Shown: positions 1-7,871 of the stretch, in pieces
Numbering within the stretch: the stretch's first letter is position 1
How the letters are laid out: each line of letters begins with the position of its first letter
Assembly: GCA_905214905.1 (NCBI GenBank)
Contig: CAJMNK010000002.1
Coordinates: 1-64,000, forward strand
Length of the DNA: 64,000 bases
Source: an uncultured bacterium
GTDB lineage: Bacteria; Actinomycetota; Coriobacteriia; Coriobacteriales; Coriobacteriaceae
Reading direction: 5' to 3'
The notes under the pieces: model-generated
Told to the model about the DNA's origin: nothing
What the model saw: only the letters and a program-made list of their open reading frames with translations
Databases searched by the model: none
Translations under genes and position numbers: made by a program

Positions 1-177
1 CGAAACTGCGGGCGGGACGATATGTCCCGGCCTCATGCAAAAGGTAACTCAATGAACGAAGCGAACATCGAGCATAGGATTCGAGGTCCAATAAATACTC
101 AGCTGCAGCTCAACCGCCATTGCAAGCAAATCGTCATTGCAGATCAACTCATTTCCGCTAAGAACTTCGAGGAGTGA
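1..177 (+). CDS. C-terminal fragment of an unidentified protein, or a small ORF at 52
   Basis: The frame is open from the first base of the window to a TGA at 175-177, giving up to 58 residues ending in SAKNFEE. An ATG at 52 preceded by AAGG at a reasonable distance could alternatively start a 41-residue protein. I do not recognise the sequence. Base composition is less GC-rich than the neighbouring nrdD gene, which would fit the end of an accessory gene. It is oriented towards nrdD and is separated from it by the nested palindrome at 213-350. It could also be non-coding; only the sequence to the left would decide. Confidence 0.35.
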   Translation, partial: RNCGRDDMSRPHAKGNSMNEANIEHRIRGPINTQLQLNRHCKQIVIADQLISAKNFEE

Positions 178-212
178 GCAGACCGCATGCCGCATCTCAG
201 CTACATCAACTT

Positions 213-350
213 GGCTGCCCCGTAGCGAGGCCCCGGACCTTTGCTCGATATGAGTTCCGCACGAACAGGAGGCGCCAGTGGCGCCTCCGTCGTGAGCCAG
301 GACTGTCCGAAATAGCGAGTAAAGGTCCGGGGCCTCGCTACGGGGCAGCC
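213..350. repeat. Nested inverted repeat (outer 35-bp arms, inner hairpin)
   Basis: Positions 213-247 and 316-350 are inverted copies over 35 bp with one mismatch. Inside them a second, perfect hairpin pairs 268-276 with 280-288 around a 3-nt loop. The element ends 11 bp from the stop codon of nrdD, so in RNA it would form a very stable cruciform-like 3' end between the two converging genes. There is no T-tract directly after either arm, so it is not a textbook terminator. The same architecture recurs five more times in this window with unrelated sequences. Confidence 0.85.
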
Positions 351-361
351 TGGGATGGTTA

Positions 362-2584
362 TTAGAGATGCAGCACGCGGTCGCGGATCTCCTCGGTTCG
401 GCCCTGGTTCCAGAATTGGGTACCGATGTAGCCGCACGTACGACGGGCGACGTTCATCTTCTCCTGATCGCGGTTGCCGCAGTTGGGGCACTCCCACACC
501 AGCTTGCCATCGTCCTCAACAATCTTGATCTCGCCATCGTAGCCGCACACCTGGCAGTAGTCGCTCTTGGTGTTGAGCTCGGCGTACATGATATTGTCGT
601 AGATGTACTGCATCACGCGAATGACAGCCTTGAGGTTGTCCTGCATGTTGGGAACCTCGACGTAGGAGATGGCACCGCCCGGCGAAAGCTGCTGGAACAT
701 ACCCTCGAACTTAAGCTTGTCGAATGCGTCGATCTCCTCGGACACGTGGACGTGGTAGCTGTTGGTGATGTAGCCCTTGTCCGTCACGCCCGGGATGATG
801 CCAAAACGACGCTGCAGGCACTTGGCGAACTTGTAGGTCGTCGACTCAAGCGGGGTACCGTACAGCGAGAAGTCAATATCGCTTTCGGCCTTCCACTCGG
901 CGCACTTGTCGTTCATGCGCTGCATGACGGCCATGGCAAAGGGCGTGCCCTCCTTCTCGGTGTGGCTGTGGCCCGTCATGTACTTGACGCACTCATACAG
1001 ACCGGCATAGCCCAGGCTGATGGTGGAATAGCCGCCCACGAGCAGCTTATCGATTGTCTCGCCCTTCTTCAGACGCGCCAGGGCACCGTACTGCCAAAGA
1101 ATCGGCGCGGCATCCGAAAGCGTGCCCATCAGGCGCTCATGACGGCACAGCAGGGCACGGTGGCACAGCTCAAGGCGCTCGTCGAAGATCTTCCAGAACT
1201 TGTCCATGTCCTGATGCGAGCTCAGCGCGACATCGGGCAGGTTGATGGTCACAACACCCTGGTTAAAGCGGCCATAGTACTTAGGCTTGGTCGGGTCATA
1301 GTTCAGCGCGTTGGCGACATTGTTAAAGCCGTTGCCCGAGCGATCGGGCGTCAGGAAGCTGCGGCAACCCATGCAGGTATAGCAGTCGCCGTTGCCCGCG
1401 GTCTCGCCCTTCGACAGCTTGAGCTCGCGCATCTTCTTCTCGGAGATGTAGTCGGGCACCATGCGCTTGGCGGTGCACTTAGCGGCCAGCTGGGTCAGGT
1501 AGAAGTACGGGGAATTCTCGTGAACGTTATCGTCCTCGAGTACATAGATGAGCTTGGGGAATGCCGGGGTAATCCACACGCCGGCCTCGTTCTTAACGCC
1601 CTCGTAGCGCTGGCGAAGCGTCTCCTCCACAATCATGGCAAGGTCGTGCTTCTCCTGGGGCGTGCGGGCCTCATTGAGATACATAAAGACCGTCACGAAC
1701 GGCGCCTGGCCATTCGTGGTCATAAGGGTCACGACCTGATACTGAATCGTCTGGACGCCGCGACGGATCTCATCGCGCAGGCGATCCTCAACGACCTCGC
1801 GCACTTTTTCGGGGGATGCGGAAACACCGAGCTCCTCGAGCTCGCGGGCGACCTCGCCGCGAATCTTTTGACGGCTCACCTCGACAAAGGGGGCAAGATG
1901 GGTCAGCGAAATCGACTGGCCACCGTACTGGGAGGAAGCGACCTGGGCGATGATCTGCGTCGCGATGTTGCAGGCGGTCGAAAAGCTGTGTGGCTTCTCG
2001 ATCAGCGTGCCCGAGATAACAGTGCCGTTCTGGAGCATGTCCTCCAGGTTCACTAGGTCGCAGTTATGCATGTGCTGGGCAAAGTAGTCCGAATCATGGA
2101 AGTGAATCAGACCCTCATTGTGAGCATCCACGATCTCTTGGGGCAGCAGCACACGCTGGGTCAGGTCCTTGGAGATCTCGCCGGCCATGTAGTCACGCTG
2201 AACGGAGTTGACGGTCGGGTTCTTGTTGGAGTTCTCCTGCTTGACCTCTTCGTTATTGCACTCGATGAGCGACAGGATCTTGTCATCGGTCGTGTTCTTC
2301 TGGCGCTTCAGGCTCTGAACATAGCGATAGATGATGTAGTGGCGGGCAACCTCGTAGCAGTCGAGACGCATGATCTCGTCCTCGACCAAATCCTGGATCT
2401 CCTCGACCGAAACGGTGTGGCCCGCGTTCTCACATGCCTCGGCGACGTTTTGTGCCGCGTAAACCACCTGGCGGTCAGTTAGACGAGAGCTCTCCTCGAC
2501 CTCCAAGTTGGCGGCGCGGATGGCATTGACGATCTTATCGATGTCAAAGACAACCTCGGTGCCGCTGCGCTTGATGATCTTCAT
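362..2584 (-). CDS. nrdD: Anaerobic ribonucleoside-triphosphate reductase
   Basis: This class III reductase makes deoxyribonucleotides from ribonucleotides under anoxia, using a glycyl radical. The 740-residue protein begins with an ATP-cone (KRSGTEVVFDIDKI, about residues 4-95), followed by the ten-stranded barrel, a four-cysteine zinc site near the C-terminus (CQVC and CPNC) and the glycyl-radical loop RRTCGYIG with the radical glycine at about residue 718. I start at the ATG at 2584, because it is preceded by AAAGAGG at 9 nt and begins directly with the ATP-cone; an in-frame ATG 30 bp upstream lacks a ribosome site. The activase NrdG is usually adjacent but is not seen here, so it must lie elsewhere. 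The upstream region carries a tandem NrdR operator. Confidence 0.96.
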   Translation of the reverse strand: MKIIKRSGTEVVFDIDKIVNAIRAANLEVEESSRLTDRQVVYAAQNVAEACENAGHTVSVEEIQDLVEDEIMRLDCYEVARHYIIYRYVQSLKRQKNTTDDKILSLIECNNEEVKQENSNKNPTVNSVQRDYMAGEISKDLTQRVLLPQEIVDAHNEGLIHFHDSDYFAQHMHNCDLVNLEDMLQNGTVISGTLIEKPHSFSTACNIATQIIAQVASSQYGGQSISLTHLAPFVEVSRQKIRGEVARELEELGVSASPEKVREVVEDRLRDEIRRGVQTIQYQVVTLMTTNGQAPFVTVFMYLNEARTPQEKHDLAMIVEETLRQRYEGVKNEAGVWITPAFPKLIYVLEDDNVHENSPYFYLTQLAAKCTAKRMVPDYISEKKMRELKLSKGETAGNGDCYTCMGCRSFLTPDRSGNGFNNVANALNYDPTKPKYYGRFNQGVVTINLPDVALSSHQDMDKFWKIFDERLELCHRALLCRHERLMGTLSDAAPILWQYGALARLKKGETIDKLLVGGYSTISLGYAGLYECVKYMTGHSHTEKEGTPFAMAVMQRMNDKCAEWKAESDIDFSLYGTPLESTTYKFAKCLQRRFGIIPGVTDKGYITNSYHVHVSEEIDAFDKLKFEGMFQQLSPGGAISYVEVPNMQDNLKAVIRVMQYIYDNIMYAELNTKSDYCQVCGYDGEIKIVEDDGKLVWECPNCGNRDQEKMNVARRTCGYIGTQFWNQGRTEEIRDRVLHL

Positions 2585-2809
2585 CCTCTTGCCTCTTTCG
2601 CATCGTAGCCTCATTGCGCTTCAGAGCCAAACGATGCCCGGCAGGGCCTGTCCCTGTCTTGCGGCGCCGTCGCGCAATCTGTGTTCTCGATAAACCATAA
2701 GCCTCCATGCGGACATTCCCAGAAGCCGATCAAGCGGCTCAAGGACACGTTCAAAAGAGGCAGTTAAGGTCTTCGTTCTCTGTCCGCCATCTATCATACG
2801 ACAAAGAGG

Positions 2810-2857
2810 CATCTATATCCTGTATTCTTTTTTTAGGTCAAACACAACATATAGTGT
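2810..2857 (-). promoter_or_regulatory. nrdD promoter with tandem NrdR boxes
   Basis: ACACAACATATAGTGT at 2842-2857 matches 15 of 16 positions of the NrdR box consensus ACACWATATATWGTGT. A weaker copy, about 10 of 16, lies at 2810-2825, exactly 32 bp centre to centre, the three-turn spacing typical of paired NrdR boxes. Read on the minus strand, a -35 TTGACC (2836-2841) and a -10 TATAGA (2812-2817) are separated by 18 bp, so the boxes abut the -35 and cover the -10. This arrangement is what repression by the ATP/dATP-sensing regulator NrdR requires. NrdR itself is not encoded in the window. Confidence 0.8.
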
Positions 2858-3169
2858 TTCAGCAGGTCAAAGCAATTGGTCATTTTGCAGACGCATTAAT
2901 TATGAGGGGTTCTTGGCAAGTCGGTAAAACGTTACCAACACGGCTACCTGCATGGCAGTTATAAAACCCCCTTAGTCAAGCCGCTGACAAATCCTACCAA
3001 AACCAAGCCGCTCACGCCAAAAGAATCCAAAAGATTATGCTTGACCAACATGTTGCGGTCTCAATCGGCCAGAACGTATGCAATCTGCCGGCACCTCTAC
3101 GGGATGCGAAGACCATCGCGTACGGACCTTGGATCAATATTTGGTGGCTTATTTGGCGGCGTGCTTGGT

Positions 3170-3209
3170 AGCAAAACAAAACAGCCCAGAGGACGTAGCC
3201 TCTGAGCTG
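3170..3209 (-). terminator. Intrinsic terminator of tRNA-Val
   Basis: An 11-bp stem pairs 3182-3192 with 3199-3209, and on the minus strand it is followed by a T-rich tract (the A-rich bases 3171-3181 on the plus strand). Confidence 0.85.
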
Positions 3210-3217
3210 CGAACATT

Positions 3218-3292
3218 TGGTGGGCGTTAGAAGATTTGAACTTCTGACCTCTTCCGTGTCAGGGAAGCGCTCTCCCCCTGAGCTAAACGCCC
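3218..3292 (-). tRNA. tRNA-Val (GAC)
   Basis: The minus strand folds into a canonical cloverleaf: acceptor GGGCGTT, D-arm with AGCTCAG, anticodon loop CTGACAC giving anticodon GAC, T-loop TTCAAAT and an encoded CCA at 3218-3220. It has its own promoter (3322-3350) and terminator. Confidence 0.96.
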
Positions 3293-3321
3293 GATCAAGG
3301 GTGCGCGAGTGCGCAGGAAAT

Positions 3322-3350
3322 AATATAACGGAGCTCCCACCCGCTGGCAA
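3322..3350 (-). promoter_or_regulatory. Promoter of tRNA-Val
   Basis: On the minus strand -35 TTGCCA (3345-3350) and -10 TATATT (3322-3327) are 17 bp apart, about 30 bp before the mature tRNA 5' end. Confidence 0.7.
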
Positions 3351-3523
3351 GAACTATTTTTTAAAAAGTGGCAACTTGCGACCCTGTCGGTCCCCGATGC
3401 GGCGCGAGCAGCACGCGAAAAGTCGCGTTTGTACCCCCGATGAACTGCACATTCGCGTAAAATATTCCCATTATGGGCAAATGGTGTCCAGGTAGTTTAC
3501 GATGCGGCATCTGGGGGAGGGGC

Positions 3524-4408
3524 ATGTCGGACGCGCGCTCGCTGCGAAAACAGTTCAATCGCATGCTCGCCACGTTGCTGGTGGCCCTTGCTGCTGCCGG
3601 ATCCGTAACATATGCCTGGTACATCTACAACGCCAACCGCCACATCACCGACGTCAAGATGGCCGCCGGCACGGGCGTGACCTTCCTCATCTCCAACGAG
3701 TACGACGGCGAATACAAAACCAACGCCGGCCTGAGCTTTTCGGGCCTGCTCGATCCCGTCTCGACCGATAACGTGCTCAACGGCTTTCAAAAGGTAACGG
3801 GCTTTACCGGCGGAACCACCCAGGACTCGCTCTTTGCCAGCATGTTTGGTGCCGCCGAGCATTCCGACTACTACAAGACCTCCCTGTACCTGGCCACCAA
3901 CTCGGCCGCGACCGATGTGTACCTGTCGGGCATCGACTTTACCGAGCAGGACCCGGCAAACCCCATCTCCACCGCCCTGCGGGTGGGCCTGGTTACCTAT
4001 GCTCCGGGACGGGGCGACACCGTTACGGGCCAGTACGTCTTTGAGGTCTCGGGCGAGCGCAATCCCCAGGCGCGCTACAACACACTCGATGGCAAGGATG
4101 CCGGCGAAAACGAGCAGAATCACCTGGTGCTCGACAGTACCCGCTCCGATGGAACAACGGTGCATTTTGACCAGCTGACCAGTTCAAACTTCTGTGACTA
4201 CAACGAAGACACCGGTATCGTGGGCCTCAAGGAGGCCACGACCAAGATCTGCAGCCTGCCCGCCGCTGCCAAGGGAGCCAACCGTAGCACGCCCGTGCGT
4301 GTGGATGTATACGTGTGGCTGGAAGGCTGCGACCCCGACTGCACCAACAATCTGGCCGCCACCAGCCTGCAATCGCTGGCACTGCGCTTTGCCGGCAAGC
4401 GTTCGTAA
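3524..4408 (+). CDS. SipW-type exported surface protein, paralogue A
   Basis: A 294-residue secreted protein. The N-terminus has a basic stretch, a hydrophobic segment (LLVALAAAGSVTYAWY, residues about 19-34) and the TYAW motif characteristic of substrates of the SipW class of signal peptidase. The C-terminus carries VDVYVWLEGCDPDCTNN, a motif shared by all four exported paralogues of this cluster. The start at 3524 follows GGGGAGGGGC; an upstream in-frame ATG at 3473 would add a non-signal-like extension. It is the first gene of the cluster and is followed after 11 bp by paralogue B. Family knowledge: such proteins include fibre-forming TasA- and camelysin-like proteins. Whether this one forms fibres is inference. 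The central region is not recognised. Confidence 0.85.
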   Translation: MSDARSLRKQFNRMLATLLVALAAAGSVTYAWYIYNANRHITDVKMAAGTGVTFLISNEYDGEYKTNAGLSFSGLLDPVSTDNVLNGFQKVTGFTGGTTQDSLFASMFGAAEHSDYYKTSLYLATNSAATDVYLSGIDFTEQDPANPISTALRVGLVTYAPGRGDTVTGQYVFEVSGERNPQARYNTLDGKDAGENEQNHLVLDSTRSDGTTVHFDQLTSSNFCDYNEDTGIVGLKEATTKICSLPAAAKGANRSTPVRVDVYVWLEGCDPDCTNNLAATSLQSLALRFAGKRS

Positions 4409-4419
4409 GGGGGCCAGGG

Positions 4420-5256
4420 ATGAGTGCATCGAACATCAAAGATATCCTGGGCTCGCGCCGTCGCATGGTTGCCGCGGCCGCATGGATGTTGGTGCTGGTA
4501 GCCGCCCTGAGTGCCGCTACCTACGCCTGGTTTAGCAACTCGCGCTACACCAACATGACGCCCGTGGCACACACGGTAAGCGACGAGGGCTCCGACCTGC
4601 AGATTGGACTTTCGGCCAACGGACCATGGGACACAACGGCAACGCTTGCCGCCGCCGACAAAACACTCTACCCCATCTCGACGGCAGACCTTTCCCGCTT
4701 TTGGCGTGGCACCTTCCAAAATGCCGCGGGCATTACGACCGACTACGCCGACTGCACCGCGCAGCTGGACGACTATGCCCTCACTGGCACGCTGTACCTT
4801 AAGGGCAGCGATAGCGCTCTCAACGTGTACCTGTACCAGGGCCAGATGAGCGTGACGAGCGACCCGCAACTGCTGGCCGCACTGCGCCTGGGCCTGGTCA
4901 TCACGACCCAGTCCGGTACGCAAACGCATATCTTTACCTGCGACGATCTGGGCAACACCTCGGGCGCCACCAGTAGGCGTACCACCGCGCAAGACGGCGT
5001 GGTCGTGGCGCCCGGTGCCTCGGGCTGGACCTACACCGCCGATCCCGCACGCGCCATAAGCGCCTACAGCATGGACGGCGCCGGCGACACGCCCACAGCG
5101 CGCGCAGGCGCCACGCCCATCTGCACGCTGGCCGCCAACGAGGTGGCAAGCGTTCGCTACGTTGTGTACATGGAAGGCTGCGACGCCCAATGCATCGACG
5201 AGGCTCAGGCTCGCGATGTGGTGCTGCAGCTTGCCTTTGCCGCGGCCAAGGCATAA
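4420..5256 (+). CDS. SipW-type exported surface protein, paralogue B
   Basis: A 278-residue secreted protein with signal segment WMLVLVAALSAATYAWF (residues about 22-38) and the C-terminal family motif VVYMEGCDAQC. The start at 4420 is chosen because AAGGGGGCCAGGG precedes it and because the signal peptide then has the normal length; the frame is open further upstream inside paralogue A. The middle contains the element LYPISTADLSRFW, which resembles LYPVSTFDLNGF in paralogue C, so the two are related along much of their length. Stop and next start are 15 bp apart. Cysteines in the C-terminal motif could form a disulfide, which would be unusual in an anaerobe and is only a suggestion. Confidence 0.85.
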   Translation: MSASNIKDILGSRRRMVAAAAWMLVLVAALSAATYAWFSNSRYTNMTPVAHTVSDEGSDLQIGLSANGPWDTTATLAAADKTLYPISTADLSRFWRGTFQNAAGITTDYADCTAQLDDYALTGTLYLKGSDSALNVYLYQGQMSVTSDPQLLAALRLGLVITTQSGTQTHIFTCDDLGNTSGATSRRTTAQDGVVVAPGASGWTYTADPARAISAYSMDGAGDTPTARAGATPICTLAANEVASVRYVVYMEGCDAQCIDEAQARDVVLQLAFAAAKA

Positions 5257-5271
5257 GGGGGGCGAAGCGAC

Positions 5272-6258
5272 ATGGAAGACAAGAAGCACATGCCAGCAGA
5301 TAACCGCAAGGCCAAAACCCAGAGCGCTAGCTCCGCGGCCCCCTCCAGCGCGTCCGTCGATCGCCAGGTCCTCGAGGGCGCCGCCGCCCGCCGTCACGCC
5401 CGTCGCGCGCGTGCCTACATCGCGCTCGTTATGGTGGCGCTCGCCGCCACTTTGGGCGCCGCGACCTACGCCTGGTTTACCAGCAACATGAAGGTCAACA
5501 CCAACTCGGTGAGCGTGCACAGCGACACGTCCAAGCTGGTGCTGGAGTTGGGCGATGCCGATCGCGGCAACTGGTCGCAGCAGGGCGATGCGTCTCTGGC
5601 CTCCACCGCGAGCGGGGCCGTGACGCTCTACCCGGTCTCGACCTTTGACCTCAACGGCTTTGCTGCCTGCGCGCAAAACAACTCAGCCGGCGATGCCGCG
5701 GTGTTTGAGCAGGCAAAAGACAACGGCTCTGCCTACTATCACGGCTGGATCGACCTGCGTCCCACCATCACGGGCACGGGCGCCAGCAAGGTTAAGGGCA
5801 AGGTGAGCCTGTATCTGGCAGAGTCGCTGGTCCCGCAGGGTGCCGACGCCGAGCTGCTGCGCGCGGCCCGCGTGGGCATTAAAGTCTCGAGCGGCAACCA
5901 GGTGCTCGCCACCAACATCTTTGAGCTCGACAGTTCCGACAGCGGTCATCGCGGCGAGCATCCCACGACCGCCCCAGCTGGCCTTGCCGGCTACGCCGAT
6001 GGCATGCTGCTGGGCTGGCAAAACGGCCAGCTCGCTTGCGGTGTCAACGTGACACAGGACCCGGCCGCCTTTACGCTGGACACGAGCGAGACGGCCGAGC
6101 GCCCGCAAAACTCGCTCGCCACGCTGGGTCTTGGCCAGACCTATCGTCTGGACATCTATTACTACATCGAGGGCACCGACCCCGATAGCGCCGACTACCT
6201 GCATCAAGACCCGGGCACCCTGCACCTGGCCCTCTTTGCGACCTTGGACGGTGAGTAG
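5272..6258 (+). CDS. SipW-type exported surface protein, paralogue C
   Basis: A 328-residue protein whose signal segment (ALVMVALAATLGAATYAWF, around residues 47-65) is preceded by an unusually long basic, alanine- and arginine-rich cytoplasmic leader of about 45 residues. The C-terminal motif is present as LDIYYYIEGTDPDSADYL, with serine replacing the cysteine of the others. The start at 5272 follows GGGGGGCGAAGCG. It lies 2 bp before paralogue D. The longer leader might target it to a different peptidase of the two encoded here; that is a guess. Confidence 0.84.
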   Translation: MEDKKHMPADNRKAKTQSASSAAPSSASVDRQVLEGAAARRHARRARAYIALVMVALAATLGAATYAWFTSNMKVNTNSVSVHSDTSKLVLELGDADRGNWSQQGDASLASTASGAVTLYPVSTFDLNGFAACAQNNSAGDAAVFEQAKDNGSAYYHGWIDLRPTITGTGASKVKGKVSLYLAESLVPQGADAELLRAARVGIKVSSGNQVLATNIFELDSSDSGHRGEHPTTAPAGLAGYADGMLLGWQNGQLACGVNVTQDPAAFTLDTSETAERPQNSLATLGLGQTYRLDIYYYIEGTDPDSADYLHQDPGTLHLALFATLDGE

Positions 6259-6260
6259 CC

Positions 6261-7064
6261 ATGACGCGTAAGCAACCCGCCGCCAACTGCACGCCCGCCA
6301 CCCGCCAGCCCAGCGCCCCCGCCCCCGCCGATACCGACCTGCGCCGCAAGCTCACCACCACCGTGGTGCTGGTGCTGTTTGCGCTGGTGGCGATAGCCAT
6401 GGCAACGTTCGCCTGGTTCTCAATCGCCGATAGTGCCAAGACCCGCATGCTCATGATCGACGCCAACGCCGACGGCTCGCTGCGCTTTGACCTGGACGAG
6501 CACGCCACCTTCGACGAATACGTGCACAGTCTGGGCTTTGACCGGATCTCGGCACGTATCGCCAGCGAAAAGGGCGTGGACATCGATGCGTCCAAGCTCA
6601 AGCCCGTCACCACGAGCGATTACCAGACCTTTACCTTTGAGGACGGCTCCACCGCCGATCCCGCCACCGGCGCCTACCTGGAGTTCACGCTGCACTTTAT
6701 GAGCAGTACGGACCTGCGCGTGCGCCTGACCGGGCAGGATGGTGACGGTAGTGTGTCCGGCACGCGGTTTAGCTCCGACACGCAGGGCATGGCCAGCGCC
6801 ATGCGCATGAGCTTTACCGCCGACGGCCACACCTGGGTCTACAACCCCAACGGGGGTGGGGGTTCGTCCGGCGCGGCCACCGTCTTTGGACTCGATTCGG
6901 GCGCTGCTACCGCGGCCAGCGATATGTTCGACCTGATAAAAGATACGGATAAGCCGGTAACCGTTTGCATATGGCTCGAGGGAACGGACCCAAATTGCAC
7001 TAATATGCTAAAGGGAGCTAACTATTCGGTTTCGATGCGCTTTGAGGGCATCGGGGAACAGTAG
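6261..7064 (+). CDS. SipW-type exported surface protein, paralogue D
   Basis: A 267-residue protein with a 30-residue proline- and alanine-rich leader, a hydrophobic signal (VVLVLFALVAIAMATFAWF) and the C-terminal motif VTVCIWLEGTDPNCTNML. A glycine run (NGGGGSSG) occurs near residue 195. It follows paralogue C after 2 bp, so the four genes are surely co-transcribed. It is the last substrate before the first signal peptidase, 60 bp downstream. Confidence 0.85.
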   Translation: MTRKQPAANCTPATRQPSAPAPADTDLRRKLTTTVVLVLFALVAIAMATFAWFSIADSAKTRMLMIDANADGSLRFDLDEHATFDEYVHSLGFDRISARIASEKGVDIDASKLKPVTTSDYQTFTFEDGSTADPATGAYLEFTLHFMSSTDLRVRLTGQDGDGSVSGTRFSSDTQGMASAMRMSFTADGHTWVYNPNGGGGSSGAATVFGLDSGAATAASDMFDLIKDTDKPVTVCIWLEGTDPNCTNMLKGANYSVSMRFEGIGEQ

Positions 7065-7124
7065 ATATGCACGGCGGCCGCCGGGCCGCGCACGACCTAG
7101 ACAGACACGGTAGTAAGGGACATC

Positions 7125-7871
7125 ATGCAATCTGTTAAAAAAGTCGCATCCATCGCACTGAGCGTCGTCATGTGGATCATCATCCTGGTGGCGGCCCTGT
7201 ATGCGTTTACCACGCTTGCCACGCGCGAGGACGGCAGCGTCTCTGACATCGCCGGCTTCACCCCGCTCGCCGTGCAGTCCGACTCCATGGCTCCCACGTT
7301 TAACAAGGGCGACCTCATCTTCATCAAAAAGTGCGACACCTCCAAGCTCGAGGTGGGCGACATCGTGACGTTCCATACCATCATCGACAACGAGTACGCG
7401 CTCAACACGCACCGCATCGCCGCCATCGACGAGGTCAACGGCATGCGCAGCTTTACCACCAAGGGCGATAACAACGACGTGGCCGATACGCACATCATCA
7501 GCGACGGCGATATCGTGGGCAAGTACGTGTTCGCGCTGCCGCAGATGGGCAAGGTCATGGACTTCCTGTCCAGCTCCATGGGCTTCCTCATTGTGATCGT
7601 GCTGCCCATGCTGCTGTTCTTTATCTACCAGGTGTATCACCTCATCGTGGTGGGCATGAACCTCAAGCGCGCTATGGCCGAGGAGGACCGCCTGGCCGCC
7701 GCGGCTGCCATCGTGGACGCCGAGGGCAAGGGTGACACTACCGTCACGGCCGATAACGCCGCCGAGCAGCTTGCCCAGGCCGAGGCCAAGCTCGAGGAAG
7801 CTCGTCGTTTAAAGGCCGAGGCCGAGGCGGCGATGAACGCGACCAAGCAGGAGGGTACCGACGGTGAGTGA
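7125..7871 (+). CDS. SipW-like signal peptidase (S26B) with C-terminal coiled coil
   Basis: A 248-residue membrane peptidase of the ER/SipW type, which uses Ser-His-Asp rather than Ser-Lys. An N-terminal membrane helix (about 10-30) is followed by the catalytic SDSMAP (Ser54), the NTHR motif (His96) and KGDNND (Asp115 or Asp118), then a second membrane helix (about 145-170). The last 75 residues are charged and alanine-rich, predicted coiled coil facing the cytoplasm, which is longer than in the classic SipW of Bacillus. It is expected to cleave the four upstream exported proteins after their TYAW-type signals. It overlaps the next gene by 8 nt. Confidence 0.9.
   Translation: MQSVKKVASIALSVVMWIIILVAALYAFTTLATREDGSVSDIAGFTPLAVQSDSMAPTFNKGDLIFIKKCDTSKLEVGDIVTFHTIIDNEYALNTHRIAAIDEVNGMRSFTTKGDNNDVADTHIISDGDIVGKYVFALPQMGKVMDFLSSSMGFLIVIVLPMLLFFIYQVYHLIVVGMNLKRAMAEEDRLAAAAAIVDAEGKGDTTVTADNAAEQLAQAEAKLEEARRLKAEAEAAMNATKQEGTDGE

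Larger units (their letters stand above)
2585..3217. other. Intergenic region between nrdD and tRNA-Val
   Basis: No credible gene is seen in these 630 bases; frames open here run through the tRNA or lack ribosome sites. Besides the NrdR promoter (2810-2857) and the tRNA-Val terminator (3170-3209), there is a 14-bp palindrome GGTAA-AACG-TTACC at 2923-2936 that could be another operator. The remainder (2585-2800 and 2940-3165) has no structure I can name. The long 5' leader of nrdD, more than 200 nt, is unexplained. Confidence 0.6.

Noticed and set aside
3012..3350. A 112-codon minus-strand frame through tRNA-Val
   Set aside because: It runs through the whole tRNA gene, its promoter and its terminator.
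4198..5676. A 492-codon frame opposite the exported paralogues B and C
   Set aside because: The plus-strand genes have ribosome sites, signal peptides and shared motifs; the reverse product is Gly/Arg/Val-rich noise.
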